Both the position numbers and the translations under genes were made by a program. From Arthrobacter pityocampae (lineage in GTDB: Bacteria > Actinomycetota > Actinomycetes > Actinomycetales > Micrococcaceae), in the NCBI RefSeq assembly GCF_002927275.1, contig NZ_PRKW01000007.1:62001-126000 (forward strand): DNA of 64,000 bases. The letters run 5' to 3'. The notes under the pieces were generated by a model that had not been told where the DNA came from, ran no database searches, and saw only the letters and a list, made by a program, of their open reading frames with translations. Positions 28,750-37,714 of the stretch are shown here, piece by piece; the stretch's first letter is position 1, and every line of letters starts with the position of its first letter.

Positions 28750-29787
28750 GTGGCTTCCGGAGGACCCCGGCGTCTGGTGCTCGACGCCGACACGGGCATC
28801 GACGACGCCGTCGCCCTGCTGTACCTCCTCGGGACGCCGGACGTGACGCTGGAGGCGGTCACCTGCACCGCGGGCAACGTCGGAGCCCGCCAGGTCGCCG
28901 CGAACAACCTCGCCCTCCTCGAGCTGTGTCGCCACGCCGGGGTGGAGGTGGCCATCGGCAGCGAGGTGCCGCTGGAGATCCCGCTCGTCACCACCGAGGA
29001 GACGCACGGGGACCAGGGCATCGGCTACGCGGTGCTGCCCGCGCCGCGCGGGAGGATCTCGGAGCGCCACGCCGTCGACGTCTGGGTCGAGGCCGCCCGG
29101 AGCCGTCCCGGGCAGGTCACCGGGCTCGTCACGGGCCCGCTCACGAACCTCGCGCTGGCGATCCGCGCCGAACCGCGGCTCCCGATGCTCCTGAAGGGTC
29201 TCGTCATCATGGGCGGGGCGTTCCACCATCCGGGGAACACGACGCCGGTCGCCGAGTGGAACACGCACGTGGACCCGCACGCCGCGAAGGAGGTCTACGC
29301 CGCCTACGAGGGCCTGCCGTACGAGAAGCTGCCCATCGTGTGCGCCCTCGAGACGACGGAGCGGATCGAGTGCACGCCCGCGCACGTCGACGCCCTGTCC
29401 CGCGCGGCCGGCGCCGGGCCGGAGGTCCTCGACCCGGACGAGGCCGAGGGGACCCGCAGCGGGAGCGGCAACGCCGTCGTCGCCTGCGTGTCCGACGCCC
29501 TCCGGTTCTACATGGAGTTCCACCGGCTGTACGACCAGGGGTACATCGCACACCTGCACGACCTGTTCGCCGCGATGGTCGCCACGGGCGAGGCCGGTTT
29601 CGAGGAACGCCTGGCGACCGTGGACGTCGAGACCGCGTCACCGCTGACCTTCGGGCAGACGGTCGCCGACGTCGCGGGGATGTGGAAGCGGGCGCCCAAC
29701 GCGCGGATCGTCACGGGCAATGATCCCGCGGCGGTGTTCGAGCTGATGATCCGGAGGCTGTCCGACGTCGCGCGCCGACACGGCTGA
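28750..29787 (+). CDS. Nucleoside hydrolase (IunH family)
   Basis: The 345-residue enzyme hydrolyses the N-glycosidic bond of ribonucleosides to base and ribose. The calcium-binding aspartate cluster is present in VLDADTGIDDAVALLYLLG. Further signature regions are GPLTNLALAI, MGGAFHHPGNTTPVAEWN and DPHAAKEVY. It starts with GTG two bases after the GntR stop. The ECF transporter genes follow after about 220 bp, suggesting uptake and salvage of a nucleoside or base. Confidence 0.9.
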   Translation: MASGGPRRLVLDADTGIDDAVALLYLLGTPDVTLEAVTCTAGNVGARQVAANNLALLELCRHAGVEVAIGSEVPLEIPLVTTEETHGDQGIGYAVLPAPRGRISERHAVDVWVEAARSRPGQVTGLVTGPLTNLALAIRAEPRLPMLLKGLVIMGGAFHHPGNTTPVAEWNTHVDPHAAKEVYAAYEGLPYEKLPIVCALETTERIECTPAHVDALSRAAGAGPEVLDPDEAEGTRSGSGNAVVACVSDALRFYMEFHRLYDQGYIAHLHDLFAAMVATGEAGFEERLATVDVETASPLTFGQTVADVAGMWKRAPNARIVTGNDPAAVFELMIRRLSDVARRHG

Positions 29788-29840
29788 GGCCTCGGCCTCG
29801 TCCTGCTGAGGGCGCCGTCGTCGTCCTCCGTGGCCCCGGA

Positions 29841-29909
29841 CCGCCGCGGCGGCGGTGCAGATGCGTGGGGGCGTTCCCCCGGGTCTGGGCACCCGCCGCG
29901 GCGGTGCAG
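29841..29909 (+). repeat. Paired palindromic repeats upstream of the ECF operon
   Basis: CCGCCGCGGCGG, itself a perfect palindrome, occurs at 29841-29852 and 29893-29904, each followed by (CGG)TGCAG. A GGGGGCGTTCCCCC hairpin lies between them. A TACACT -10-like hexamer follows at about 29917. The pair could be an operator for the transporter genes. Confidence 0.4.
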
Positions 29910-30006
29910 CCCCCGGTACACTGATAGCTGCCGCGCACTGCTGCGCGGCCGGCGCCGAGGTGACATGAGGTGCGTCCTCCTCCCTTCATCGCGCCCAAGG
30001 AATATC

Positions 30007-30924
30007 GTGAGCTCATCCCTGACCCTGGCCTCCGACCCCGCTGTCCGGCGGCCCCGGCGCCTCCTGATCGTCCTCGGGGCCGCGCTCATCGCCGCCACCT
30101 ACGTGTTCCTCGTCGTCGTCCAGCCGGCCGAGATCGCCGGCGGGGTGGGCAGCACGGCGTCGCTCGTCTCCCTCTTCGGCTTCCTCGGGGGCGGGGCGCT
30201 CCTGGTGGGCGGCATCCTGCCGATGCTCAGCACGAGCTCCCTGGTGATCATGCCGCTGGGCATCGCCCTGAATATCGCGATCGGCCAGATCGCCGGCTCC
30301 CTCGGCATGCAGATCTACCTCGACGCCATCGGCACCGTCCTCGTCGCCGTCCTGGCCGGTCCCGCGGCCGGCGCCGCGACGGGCGCGATCAGCAACGCCG
30401 TCTGGGGCCTGTTCAATCCGCTCGCGCTGCCCTTCGCGGCGGGCGCCGCCCTCATCGGGCTGCTCGCCGGCCTGGCCGCCCGTTACGGCGCCTTCCGCCG
30501 CGTGTACTTCGCACCCGTGGCGGGGCTCGTCGTCGGGGCGGTCGGCGGTCTCGTCGCCGCTCCGGTGGCCGTCTTCATGTTCGGCGCCGCCGGGACCTTC
30601 GGGACCAACGCGATCATCGCCGTGTTCCGCTCGATGGGCGACAAGCTGCTCGTCGCGGCCACGAAGCAGGGCCTGCTGTCGGACTCGCTCGACAAGATCG
30701 TGGTGTTCGTCATCGTCGCCCTGATCGTCTATGCCCTGCCGCCCCGGGCCGTCCGCCAGTTCCCCTTCGCGCGGACGTACCGGGTGCTCGGCACCCGGAC
30801 CGGTACCGGCACCGGAAGTGCCGACGGCGGCACCGCCGGCATGAGCGCCACCGGAAGCAGCACCGGGGATGCCGCCGACAGCCGGAGAACCCCCACCCGG
30901 GGGAACGACGCCGGCGTCGCCTGA
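30007..30924 (+). CDS. ECF transporter substrate-binding (S) component
   Basis: This 305-residue membrane protein has about six to eight hydrophobic segments and the S-component pattern PLGIALNIAIGQIAGSLG, YLDAIGTVLVAVLAGP and GAISNAVWGLFNPLALP. S components bind a vitamin or nucleobase-like substrate in an ECF-type ABC importer. The Gly/Thr-rich C-terminal ~45 residues are probably disordered. The start is GTG, with an AAGGA site. Its nearness to a nucleoside hydrolase suggests a nucleoside, base or ribose-like ligand, but this is inference. Confidence 0.85.
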   Translation: MSSSLTLASDPAVRRPRRLLIVLGAALIAATYVFLVVVQPAEIAGGVGSTASLVSLFGFLGGGALLVGGILPMLSTSSLVIMPLGIALNIAIGQIAGSLGMQIYLDAIGTVLVAVLAGPAAGAATGAISNAVWGLFNPLALPFAAGAALIGLLAGLAARYGAFRRVYFAPVAGLVVGAVGGLVAAPVAVFMFGAAGTFGTNAIIAVFRSMGDKLLVAATKQGLLSDSLDKIVVFVIVALIVYALPPRAVRQFPFARTYRVLGTRTGTGTGSADGGTAGMSATGSSTGDAADSRRTPTRGNDAGVA

Positions 30925-30927
30925 GCC

Positions 30928-31677
30928 GTGCCCCGCCGCAGGATCTACAACCCGCTGACCGAACTGCTCGCGGCGGTTCTGCTGGTGGTGCTCGTCCTCG
31001 TGGTCGACCGCTGGGAATTCTCCCTCGCGGTGCTGCTCCTCGGGGTGCTCCCCGCGGTGCTCCTCTCCGGCAGGCCCCGGCAGATCGGCCTGGTGATCGC
31101 CCTGGTCGCGGGACCCCTGCTCCTGTCCTCCCTGCTGCTCCACGGGCTGTTCTTCCCCGAGGGCACCACCGTCCTGGCCGACCTCGGTGTCGCCCGCGTG
31201 ACCGTCGAGGGCCTGACCTTCGCCGCCCTCATGGGCCTCCGCATGACCGTGTTCACCGCGGTGCTGCTGACGGCGGCGGCGACGCTGGACCTCCCCGACC
31301 TCCTGGCCACCATGACGCACCGCGGCTGGAACCGGAAGCTCGTCTTCGTCGTGGGATCCGCCGTCGGCCTCATCCCGCACGTCGCCGAGCGCGCACACCG
31401 CATCACGCGGGCCCAGCAGGCCCGCGGCCTCGTCGTCGGGCGCGGCCCGCTCTCCCGGATGAGGGCCCTCCTGACCGTCCTCACGCCGCTCGTCATCGGG
31501 CTGCTCGTGGACGCCTCCGAGCGCACCCGCATGCTCGAGGCCCGCGGTTTCTCGTCCCCGGGCCCGCGCTCGAGCTACCTGCCGGACTCGGACACGCCGC
31601 GCCAGCGGAGAACACGCCGCGCGATGGTCGCCGCCGTCGGCGTGTTCTCCGCCGCCTGGCTCGTGGGGGCGCCGTGA
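30928..31677 (+). CDS. ecfT: ECF transporter transmembrane (T) component
   Basis: The 249-residue membrane protein begins MPRRRIYNPLTELLAAVLL, followed by about five membrane helices. It carries the two short cytoplasmic coupling motifs of EcfT with the Ala-Arg-Gly signature: ITRAQQARGLVVG and TRMLEARGFS. It couples ATP hydrolysis by EcfA to the S component. The start is GTG three bases after the S gene. Its stop overlaps the ATPase start (GTGA). Confidence 0.87.
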   Translation: MPRRRIYNPLTELLAAVLLVVLVLVVDRWEFSLAVLLLGVLPAVLLSGRPRQIGLVIALVAGPLLLSSLLLHGLFFPEGTTVLADLGVARVTVEGLTFAALMGLRMTVFTAVLLTAAATLDLPDLLATMTHRGWNRKLVFVVGSAVGLIPHVAERAHRITRAQQARGLVVGRGPLSRMRALLTVLTPLVIGLLVDASERTRMLEARGFSSPGPRSSYLPDSDTPRQRRTRRAMVAAVGVFSAAWLVGAP

Positions 31678-33170
31678 TCGCCCTCGACAGCACGCGTTTC
31701 ACCTACGACGACGGCGCACCCCTGCTCGCCGGCGTCGCCCTCACCGTGGCGGCGGGGGACCACGTGGTGGTCGCGGGAGCGTCCGGGTCCGGCAAGACGA
31801 CCCTGGCCCGGCTGCTCGCGGGCATGACCGGGGCCGACGCCGGCTCCTCCTTCACCGGGGCGATCACGCTCGGCGCCGAGACCGTGCGCTTCCGCGGGAC
31901 GCCCGGCGATCCGCGGATCGATCCCGCCCGGTGGAGCGCGAGGGTCGCGTACGTCGCCCAGGGCGCGTGGGGGCAGCTGTCCATGATGTCCTCCACCGTG
32001 GCCGAGGAGATCGCCTTCGGCCCCGCCAACCGCGGCATGCCCGCGCAGGAGCTGCGGCGGGCCGTCGACGACGTCGCGGCCGCCCTGCACCTGACACCCC
32101 TCCTGGGGCGTGATCCCCGCAGGCTCTCCGGCGGGCAGCTCCAACGCACCGTCATCGCGGCCGCCGTGATCCAGCAGCCGGAGGTCCTCGTCCTCGACGA
32201 ACCGTTCCAGGGGCTCGACGACGCCGCGGCCCGGGACGTCGCCGCGGCGCTGGAGGCGCTCCGCCGGAACGGCACCGGGGTGGTGGTCTGCGCGCCGCTG
32301 CTCCCGTCCCATGCCCCGCAGGGTGCGCGCGTCCTCGCGCTCGCCGACGGCCGCCGCGTGTTCGAGGGCCCGCTCACCGAGGCGCGGCGGGCCGGATTGC
32401 GGCGTTTCGGCATCGGCACGCAGGGGGAGCCGCTCCGGCTGGGCGACGACGTCGTCCCGGCCCCCGTCGGTCCCGCGGGCCCCGAGCTCGTCGCCGTGCA
32501 CGACCTCCGGTTCCGCTACCCCCGGGAGCGCGGCGCGGCGGGTCCGCCGGCGGGCCTGACCGGCGTCGACCTGTCCGTCGTGGCGGGGGAGGTGGTGGCC
32601 CTCCGCGGTCCCAACGGGTCCGGCAAGTCGACGCTGCTGCAGCACCTGAACGGGCTGTCCCGGGCGGACAGCGGCTCGGTCACCTCGGGCGGCGTGCGGA
32701 TCGGCCGGCAGCCGACGGGTGCGCTCGCGGCCACGGTGGGGTACCTGTTCCAGGACACCGACTCCCAGCTCTTCGAGCGCACCGTACTGCGGGAGGTCTC
32801 CTACGGCCCGCGCGCCGCGGGGATGCGGAAGGACGACGCCGCACGACGCGCACTGCTCGCCCTCGATGCCCTGGGACTCGGGGAGTTCGCGGGGGCGCAT
32901 CCGTACGAACTGGGCTTCGTGCAGCGGCGCATGGTGGCGCTGGCCTCCCTGATGGCCACGGGGCCGGTCGTCTGGGCACTCGACGAGCCCACCGCGGGCC
33001 TCGACGAACCGGCACGGACCCTGCTGGCCGGCGTGCTCGCCCGCCACGCCCGGGGCGGCGGCTGCGTCCTCATGGCCACGCACGACGCCGTCTTCGCCGA
33101 TGCCGTCGCGCACCGGAGCGTATGGCTCGACGGCGGCAGGATCAGCCCGGAGGGTGCAACTCCCCGCTGA
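31674..33170 (+). CDS. ecfA: Two-domain ECF transporter ATPase (EcfA-EcfA' fusion)
   Basis: The 498-residue protein has two ABC domains in tandem. Domain 1 has Walker A GASGSGKTT, signature RLSGGQLQRT and Walker B VLVLDEPFQG, but the switch-His position reads VVVCAPLLPS. Domain 2 has Walker A GPNGSGKST, Walker B VWALDEPTAGLD and an intact switch (LMATHDAVF), but its signature reads ELGFVQRRM instead of LSGGQ. The degenerate parts fall in one composite ATP site, leaving one consensus site. It is the last gene of the ECF operon. Confidence 0.88.
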   Translation: MIALDSTRFTYDDGAPLLAGVALTVAAGDHVVVAGASGSGKTTLARLLAGMTGADAGSSFTGAITLGAETVRFRGTPGDPRIDPARWSARVAYVAQGAWGQLSMMSSTVAEEIAFGPANRGMPAQELRRAVDDVAAALHLTPLLGRDPRRLSGGQLQRTVIAAAVIQQPEVLVLDEPFQGLDDAAARDVAAALEALRRNGTGVVVCAPLLPSHAPQGARVLALADGRRVFEGPLTEARRAGLRRFGIGTQGEPLRLGDDVVPAPVGPAGPELVAVHDLRFRYPRERGAAGPPAGLTGVDLSVVAGEVVALRGPNGSGKSTLLQHLNGLSRADSGSVTSGGVRIGRQPTGALAATVGYLFQDTDSQLFERTVLREVSYGPRAAGMRKDDAARRALLALDALGLGEFAGAHPYELGFVQRRMVALASLMATGPVVWALDEPTAGLDEPARTLLAGVLARHARGGGCVLMATHDAVFADAVAHRSVWLDGGRISPEGATPR

Positions 33171-33209
33171 GATGCCGCCGCCGGAACGCCCAGCCCCTAG
33201 GGTGAACCC

Positions 33210-34073
33210 ATGGACCCATTGCGCGAGAGACACCGGACGATCGAGGCGGAGGGCGCCGACCTCGCCGTGTTCGAGTACGGTCTCGATCCGGACCCGACGA
33301 GGCCGACGATGGTCCTCCTGCACGGCTATCCCGACGACCACCGGGTCTTCCACCCGGTCCTCCGGGAGCTCGCCCCCACGCACCACCTGGTCGCGTTCGA
33401 CACCCGGAACGCCGGCCGGTCCCGGACCCGCGAGGGCGCCGGGTTCACCCTGGCGGAGCTCGTCGACGACGTCTTCGCCGTCCTCGACGCCGTGGACACG
33501 CCGGGCGGTGTCCGCCTGGTGGGCCACGACTGGGGGTCCATCCAGGGCTGGGCCGTGCTCCAGGACGAGCGTGCGCACGGGGTGATCCTCGACTACACCA
33601 GCATCTCCGGACCCGATCTGCGGCACTTCTCCCGGTGGCTGCACGGGCGTCTCAGGACCCCCCGGCTGGTGCCGCAGGGCGTGGGGCAGGTGCTGCGCAG
33701 CTGGTACGTCGGCTTCTTCCAGCTCCCCGTCCTGCCCGAGGCACTCTGGAAGTACGGGCTGACCCGGCAGTACGAGCTGACCGCGCGGCGCAACGTGGGG
33801 TCCGATCCGGTACGGGGACTCGCCCTCTACCGGACCAACATGTCCTCCACGGTGAAGCCGCCCCCGCGGCGTCCCATCACCGTCCCCGTCCACGTGATCG
33901 TGCCGCTGAAGGACCCCTTCCTGTCGCCGCACCTCGTCGACGGGCTCGGGGACTGGGTCGCGGATCTGACCGTCACGAGCGTCCCCGGCGGGCACTGGTG
34001 GATCGCGGCCCGGCCCCGTGCATTCGCCGAACTGCTCGACCCCGCGCTGCGGAACAGGGTCGACGCCGACTGA
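33210..34073 (+). CDS. Alpha/beta hydrolase, epoxide-hydrolase-like
   Basis: The 287-residue enzyme has the oxyanion motif LLHGYPDD near residue 36, a nucleophile elbow with Asp in VGHDWGS (about residue 108), which is typical of epoxide hydrolases and dehalogenases, and a catalytic His in VPGGHWW near the C-terminus. A helical cap lies between (about 135-225). Substrate unknown. It follows the ECF operon but has its own ATG. Confidence 0.85.
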   Translation: MDPLRERHRTIEAEGADLAVFEYGLDPDPTRPTMVLLHGYPDDHRVFHPVLRELAPTHHLVAFDTRNAGRSRTREGAGFTLAELVDDVFAVLDAVDTPGGVRLVGHDWGSIQGWAVLQDERAHGVILDYTSISGPDLRHFSRWLHGRLRTPRLVPQGVGQVLRSWYVGFFQLPVLPEALWKYGLTRQYELTARRNVGSDPVRGLALYRTNMSSTVKPPPRRPITVPVHVIVPLKDPFLSPHLVDGLGDWVADLTVTSVPGGHWWIAARPRAFAELLDPALRNRVDAD

Positions 34074-34192
34074 CCCGGCAGGCCCGGCGTGAACCCGGGT
34101 TCGTCGTGCACGTGTGCTGGGTGTCGTCGTGCAGCCACCGGAGGTGCGCGCTCAGGCGAGGCACGTGACCGCGGGCGCCCCGTGTCCAGTGC

Positions 34193-37100
34193 TTACGCGT
34201 CCAGCAGGCCCCGGATGTCGTCCGCGGTCAGCGACGAGGAGAAGATGGCGTCGTCGTCCATGACGGACGTGAAGAGCTTCGCCTTCTTCTCCTTGAGCTT
34301 CATGACCTTCTCCTCGATGGTCCCCTTCGACACCATGCGGTAGACCATCACGTTCTTGGTCTGCCCGATGCGGTGGGTGCGGTCCACGGCCTGGGCCTCG
34401 GAGGCCGGGTTCCACCACGGGTCCAGCAGGAAGCAGTAGTCCGCCTCCGTCAGGTTCAGACCGAACCCGCCGGCCTTGAGGCTGATGAGGAACACGGGGG
34501 CCTTGCCGTCCTTGAACGAGTCGATGACTTCGCCGCGGCTGCGCGTGGAGCCGTCCAGGTAGGCGTACTCGATGCCGCGGGCGTCCAGCTGTTCGGCGGC
34601 TTTCTTGAGGTAGGACGTGAACTGGCTGAACACGAGGGCCCGGTGCCCCTCCGCGAGGACGTCCTCGAGGTTCTCGAACAGGACCTCGAGCTTCGCGGAC
34701 GGGACGCCCTCGTGCGCGGGGTCCACGAGCGAGGCGTCGAGGCTGAGCATGCGCAGCAGGGTCAGGGACCGGAACACGATCATGCGGTTGCGGTTCATGT
34801 CCTCGATGAGCCCGAGGAGCTTCTGCCGCTCGCGCTGCAGGTACGTCTCGTAGATGTGCCGGTGCTCGGGGTGGAGTTCCACCTCGAGGATCTGCTCCTG
34901 CTTCGGCGGGAGGTCGGAGGCGACGGCCTCCTTGGTGCGGCGCATCATCAGGGGCCGGATGCGCTTGCGGAGCCGCACGAGGGGGCGGTTGTCGCCGATC
35001 TTCTCGATCGGCGTGCGGTAGTCCTCGGTGAACTTCCGCGCCGAGGGGAAGAGGCCCGGGGCCACGATGTTGAACAGCGACCACAGCTCCATGAGGTTGT
35101 TCTCCATGGGCGTGCCGGTGATCGCGAGCTTGAAGGGCGCGTCGAAGTCCTTCGCCGCCTGGTGCACCTTCGACGCCCGGTTCTTCACGAACTGCGCCTC
35201 GTCGAGGACGAGCCCGGACCAGGCGAGGTCCTGGTAGGCCGGGAAGTCGAGCCGGAAGAGCGTGTAGGAGGTGATGACGACGTCGGCGTCGCCCACCTGC
35301 TCGTCGATCGGGACGCCCGAGGCGCCCTGCGTGTCGGTGATCGCGACGACCTTCAGTCCCGGCGCGAAGCGGCGCGCCTCGTTGGACCAGTTGGGCACCA
35401 CGGAGGTGGGGGCGACGACGATGAACGGTGCGTCGAGCCCCGCCGTCTCCTTCGCGTGCGTCATGAGGGCCAGGGCCTGCAGGGTCTTGCCGAGCCCCAT
35501 GTCGTCGGCGAGCACGCCGCCGAGGCGGTGCCGCCACAGGAACGCGAGCCAGCTGAAGCCCTCCGCCTGGTAGGGGCGCATGTCGGCGGTCAGGCCCGAC
35601 GGCGGGGGAGTCGCCTCGACGTCCTCGAGCTCGAGCAGTCCGGTCACGGCATCGCGCCAGGACTGCGCCTGCTCGGTCTCCTCGGCGAGGTCCTCGAGTT
35701 CCGCCCACAGCCCCGCCTGGTAGCGGCTGATCTGCAGTCCGGACTCCGGGTCCCACTCGCTCAGCGCCCGGGCCTCCTCGATGAGTTCGCGGAGCTGCTC
35801 GAAGACGGGCTGGTCGAGGGAGAGATAGCTGTTGTCGACGAGCTTCAGCTTCTTCTGGCCCTGCGCGAGCGCGCGGAAGATGGAGTCGAAGGGGATGGTC
35901 CGGCCGCTGACGGTGACCATCACGCCGAGGTCGAACCAGTCGCGGTCGTCGGTGTCCACGGTGCTGATCCGCAGCGTGGGGGTCTCCGTCAGTTCCCGGT
36001 ACTCGGGCTTCTCGCCGACCACCTCGACGCTGACGCCGTCGAGCTCCTTGAGCCGCGGCAGGACGTCCTCCGCGAACTCGACGGCCTGCATGTCCTCGAG
36101 CCGGAGGGACCTCATCGGGAGCGCTCCGAGCACCTGGCGGGCCGCGGCGGCGAGGGCGTCCTCGACGTCGGCCTCGCGGTAGCCGTCGTCGCTGCCGGGA
36201 CCTCCCCGGCGGAAGGGCCGGCGCTGCACGGCGTCGCCGAGGGTGTAGTCGAAGTGCCAGTCGAGGGCCACCGAGCCGTCCGCGCCGTAGGCGGTGGTGA
36301 GGACGAGCGCCGGGGGCTGGATCTCGGGCAGCTCCACGCTGCCGTCGCTGCTGTCCACCTGGAGGGTCTGCCGCAGCTTCGGGTAGTAGTCCTGCAGGAA
36401 GAGGGACTTCTCCTCCTCGGGGACGACGACGGCGTGCCCGCGCTGGAGCAGCTCGATGTCCTTCTGCGTCAGCCGGCGCGACGTCGGGGCGAGGGTGATC
36501 GTGTCATCGGGGGCGACGGTGTAGATGCCGTGGGTGCTGATGACGTGGGCCGTCTCGGACGGGTGGGGCCGGCCGTCGACGTCGAGGGCGGGATTCAGGC
36601 GCAGCGCGCCGTCCTCCGTCTCGGTCGCATCCAGCTTCAGTGTGGCGCGGCCCGCGAGTTCGATCGTGACGGACTTCTTCGACCCCACGAACGCGACGCC
36701 GAGGCGCTGGGCCTCGTCCAGCAGCTGCCAGAGCAGCGGGTTGCTGAAGTCGTCGAGATACAGCCAGGAGTCGTTGTTGCCGAAGTAGTTGACGCCGGTG
36801 CCGCGGTGCAGCGCCGGGAACTGGGAGAACCACCGGTGCTGGTCGGGGTCCAGGGTCAGCCCGTAGGTCTGGTAGCTGATGCTGCCCCAGGACAGGTTGT
36901 TCTTGATCCACTTGCCCTTGCCGTTCTGGCTGACGGGCCGCACCCCGAGGCGGGTGTTGAGGGTGCGCTGGCCCTGGCGCTCGGCCGCGGAGCCCCACCG
37001 CTGGACGGCCACCTCGGGGGTGCGCAGCTCGAACTGCAGGCCGAGGGGCGTGCGCGGGGCGGTCGGGGCGTCGACGGCGGTGTCGCCGCCCAGGAGATCC

Positions 37101-37489
37101 GTGAGGGACGCCTGCCAGCCCTCGGGGACGGACGCGCGCGGGGCGGTCCTGGCACCGAGATCGCGTTCGTGCTGGGCGAGCACGTTCTCCGTGTTGCTCT
37201 GCAGGGCCGTGGCCGCCACGTGCTTGCAGTCCGCCCCGATGGGGCAGCTGCAGAAGTTCTCGAGGGGGCGGAACCGGCCGTCGCCCTTGAGTCCCAGACG
37301 CAGTTTCGTCCGGTAGTCGTTCGGCGCGGTGCCGCGGACCTTCCCCGTCAGCAGCTTGGAGTCGGCGTCCCAGGCGAGGGAGCTGACGGCGCCGTCCTTG
37401 GCGTAGGTCTGCCCGCGCTGGAACGCAGCGCCGCCCACGATCCGGATGATGTCCGTGACATCGACCATGGGGTGGGTGGAAATGGGCAT
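34193..37489 (-). CDS. SWIM zinc-finger SNF2-family DNA helicase/translocase
   Basis: The 1098-residue protein starts with a SWIM-type zinc motif (CSCPIGADCKH, about residue 80). A long middle region follows, then a SNF2 ATPase: motif I DDMGLGKTLQALAL (about 667), motif II DEAQFVKN, motif IV-VI region FSQFTSYLKKAAEQL, YLDGSTRSR and DRTHRIGQTKNVMVYR. These enzymes remodel protein-DNA complexes or assist repair. ATG at 37489 is used; Met eight (MVDVTDIIRI) is an alternative. The neighbours are unrelated. Confidence 0.92.
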   Translation of the reverse strand: MPISTHPMVDVTDIIRIVGGAAFQRGQTYAKDGAVSSLAWDADSKLLTGKVRGTAPNDYRTKLRLGLKGDGRFRPLENFCSCPIGADCKHVAATALQSNTENVLAQHERDLGARTAPRASVPEGWQASLTDLLGGDTAVDAPTAPRTPLGLQFELRTPEVAVQRWGSAAERQGQRTLNTRLGVRPVSQNGKGKWIKNNLSWGSISYQTYGLTLDPDQHRWFSQFPALHRGTGVNYFGNNDSWLYLDDFSNPLLWQLLDEAQRLGVAFVGSKKSVTIELAGRATLKLDATETEDGALRLNPALDVDGRPHPSETAHVISTHGIYTVAPDDTITLAPTSRRLTQKDIELLQRGHAVVVPEEEKSLFLQDYYPKLRQTLQVDSSDGSVELPEIQPPALVLTTAYGADGSVALDWHFDYTLGDAVQRRPFRRGGPGSDDGYREADVEDALAAAARQVLGALPMRSLRLEDMQAVEFAEDVLPRLKELDGVSVEVVGEKPEYRELTETPTLRISTVDTDDRDWFDLGVMVTVSGRTIPFDSIFRALAQGQKKLKLVDNSYLSLDQPVFEQLRELIEEARALSEWDPESGLQISRYQAGLWAELEDLAEETEQAQSWRDAVTGLLELEDVEATPPPSGLTADMRPYQAEGFSWLAFLWRHRLGGVLADDMGLGKTLQALALMTHAKETAGLDAPFIVVAPTSVVPNWSNEARRFAPGLKVVAITDTQGASGVPIDEQVGDADVVITSYTLFRLDFPAYQDLAWSGLVLDEAQFVKNRASKVHQAAKDFDAPFKLAITGTPMENNLMELWSLFNIVAPGLFPSARKFTEDYRTPIEKIGDNRPLVRLRKRIRPLMMRRTKEAVASDLPPKQEQILEVELHPEHRHIYETYLQRERQKLLGLIEDMNRNRMIVFRSLTLLRMLSLDASLVDPAHEGVPSAKLEVLFENLEDVLAEGHRALVFSQFTSYLKKAAEQLDARGIEYAYLDGSTRSRGEVIDSFKDGKAPVFLISLKAGGFGLNLTEADYCFLLDPWWNPASEAQAVDRTHRIGQTKNVMVYRMVSKGTIEEKVMKLKEKKAKLFTSVMDDDAIFSSSLTADDIRGLLDA

Positions 37490-37714
37490 AATTCCATGCT
37501 CTCATGCGACGGTGACGCTCTCCCCGCCCCGGGCGCCGTTTCGCCCGGGAAGAGGTCGCGGACCGGTGGGTATCCGGCCGCGAAACGACCCGACAGTCTA
37601 CCCGCTGCGGGCGGGGGCCGGGACCGGGCGTCCGTGCTCCGGCGGCGCTGACGCCTGCCCTACTCTTGGTCCGGGGCTGATCGTCAGGCTGCAGGGAAAT
37701 GGAAGAGGTCGTAC

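Noticed and set aside
29970-31673. Apparent 1066-residue fusion ending in the ECF ATPase
   Set aside because: Residues before the ATPase start are an out-of-frame reading of the S and T component genes. The GTG at 31674 overlaps the T stop and gives a normal protein.
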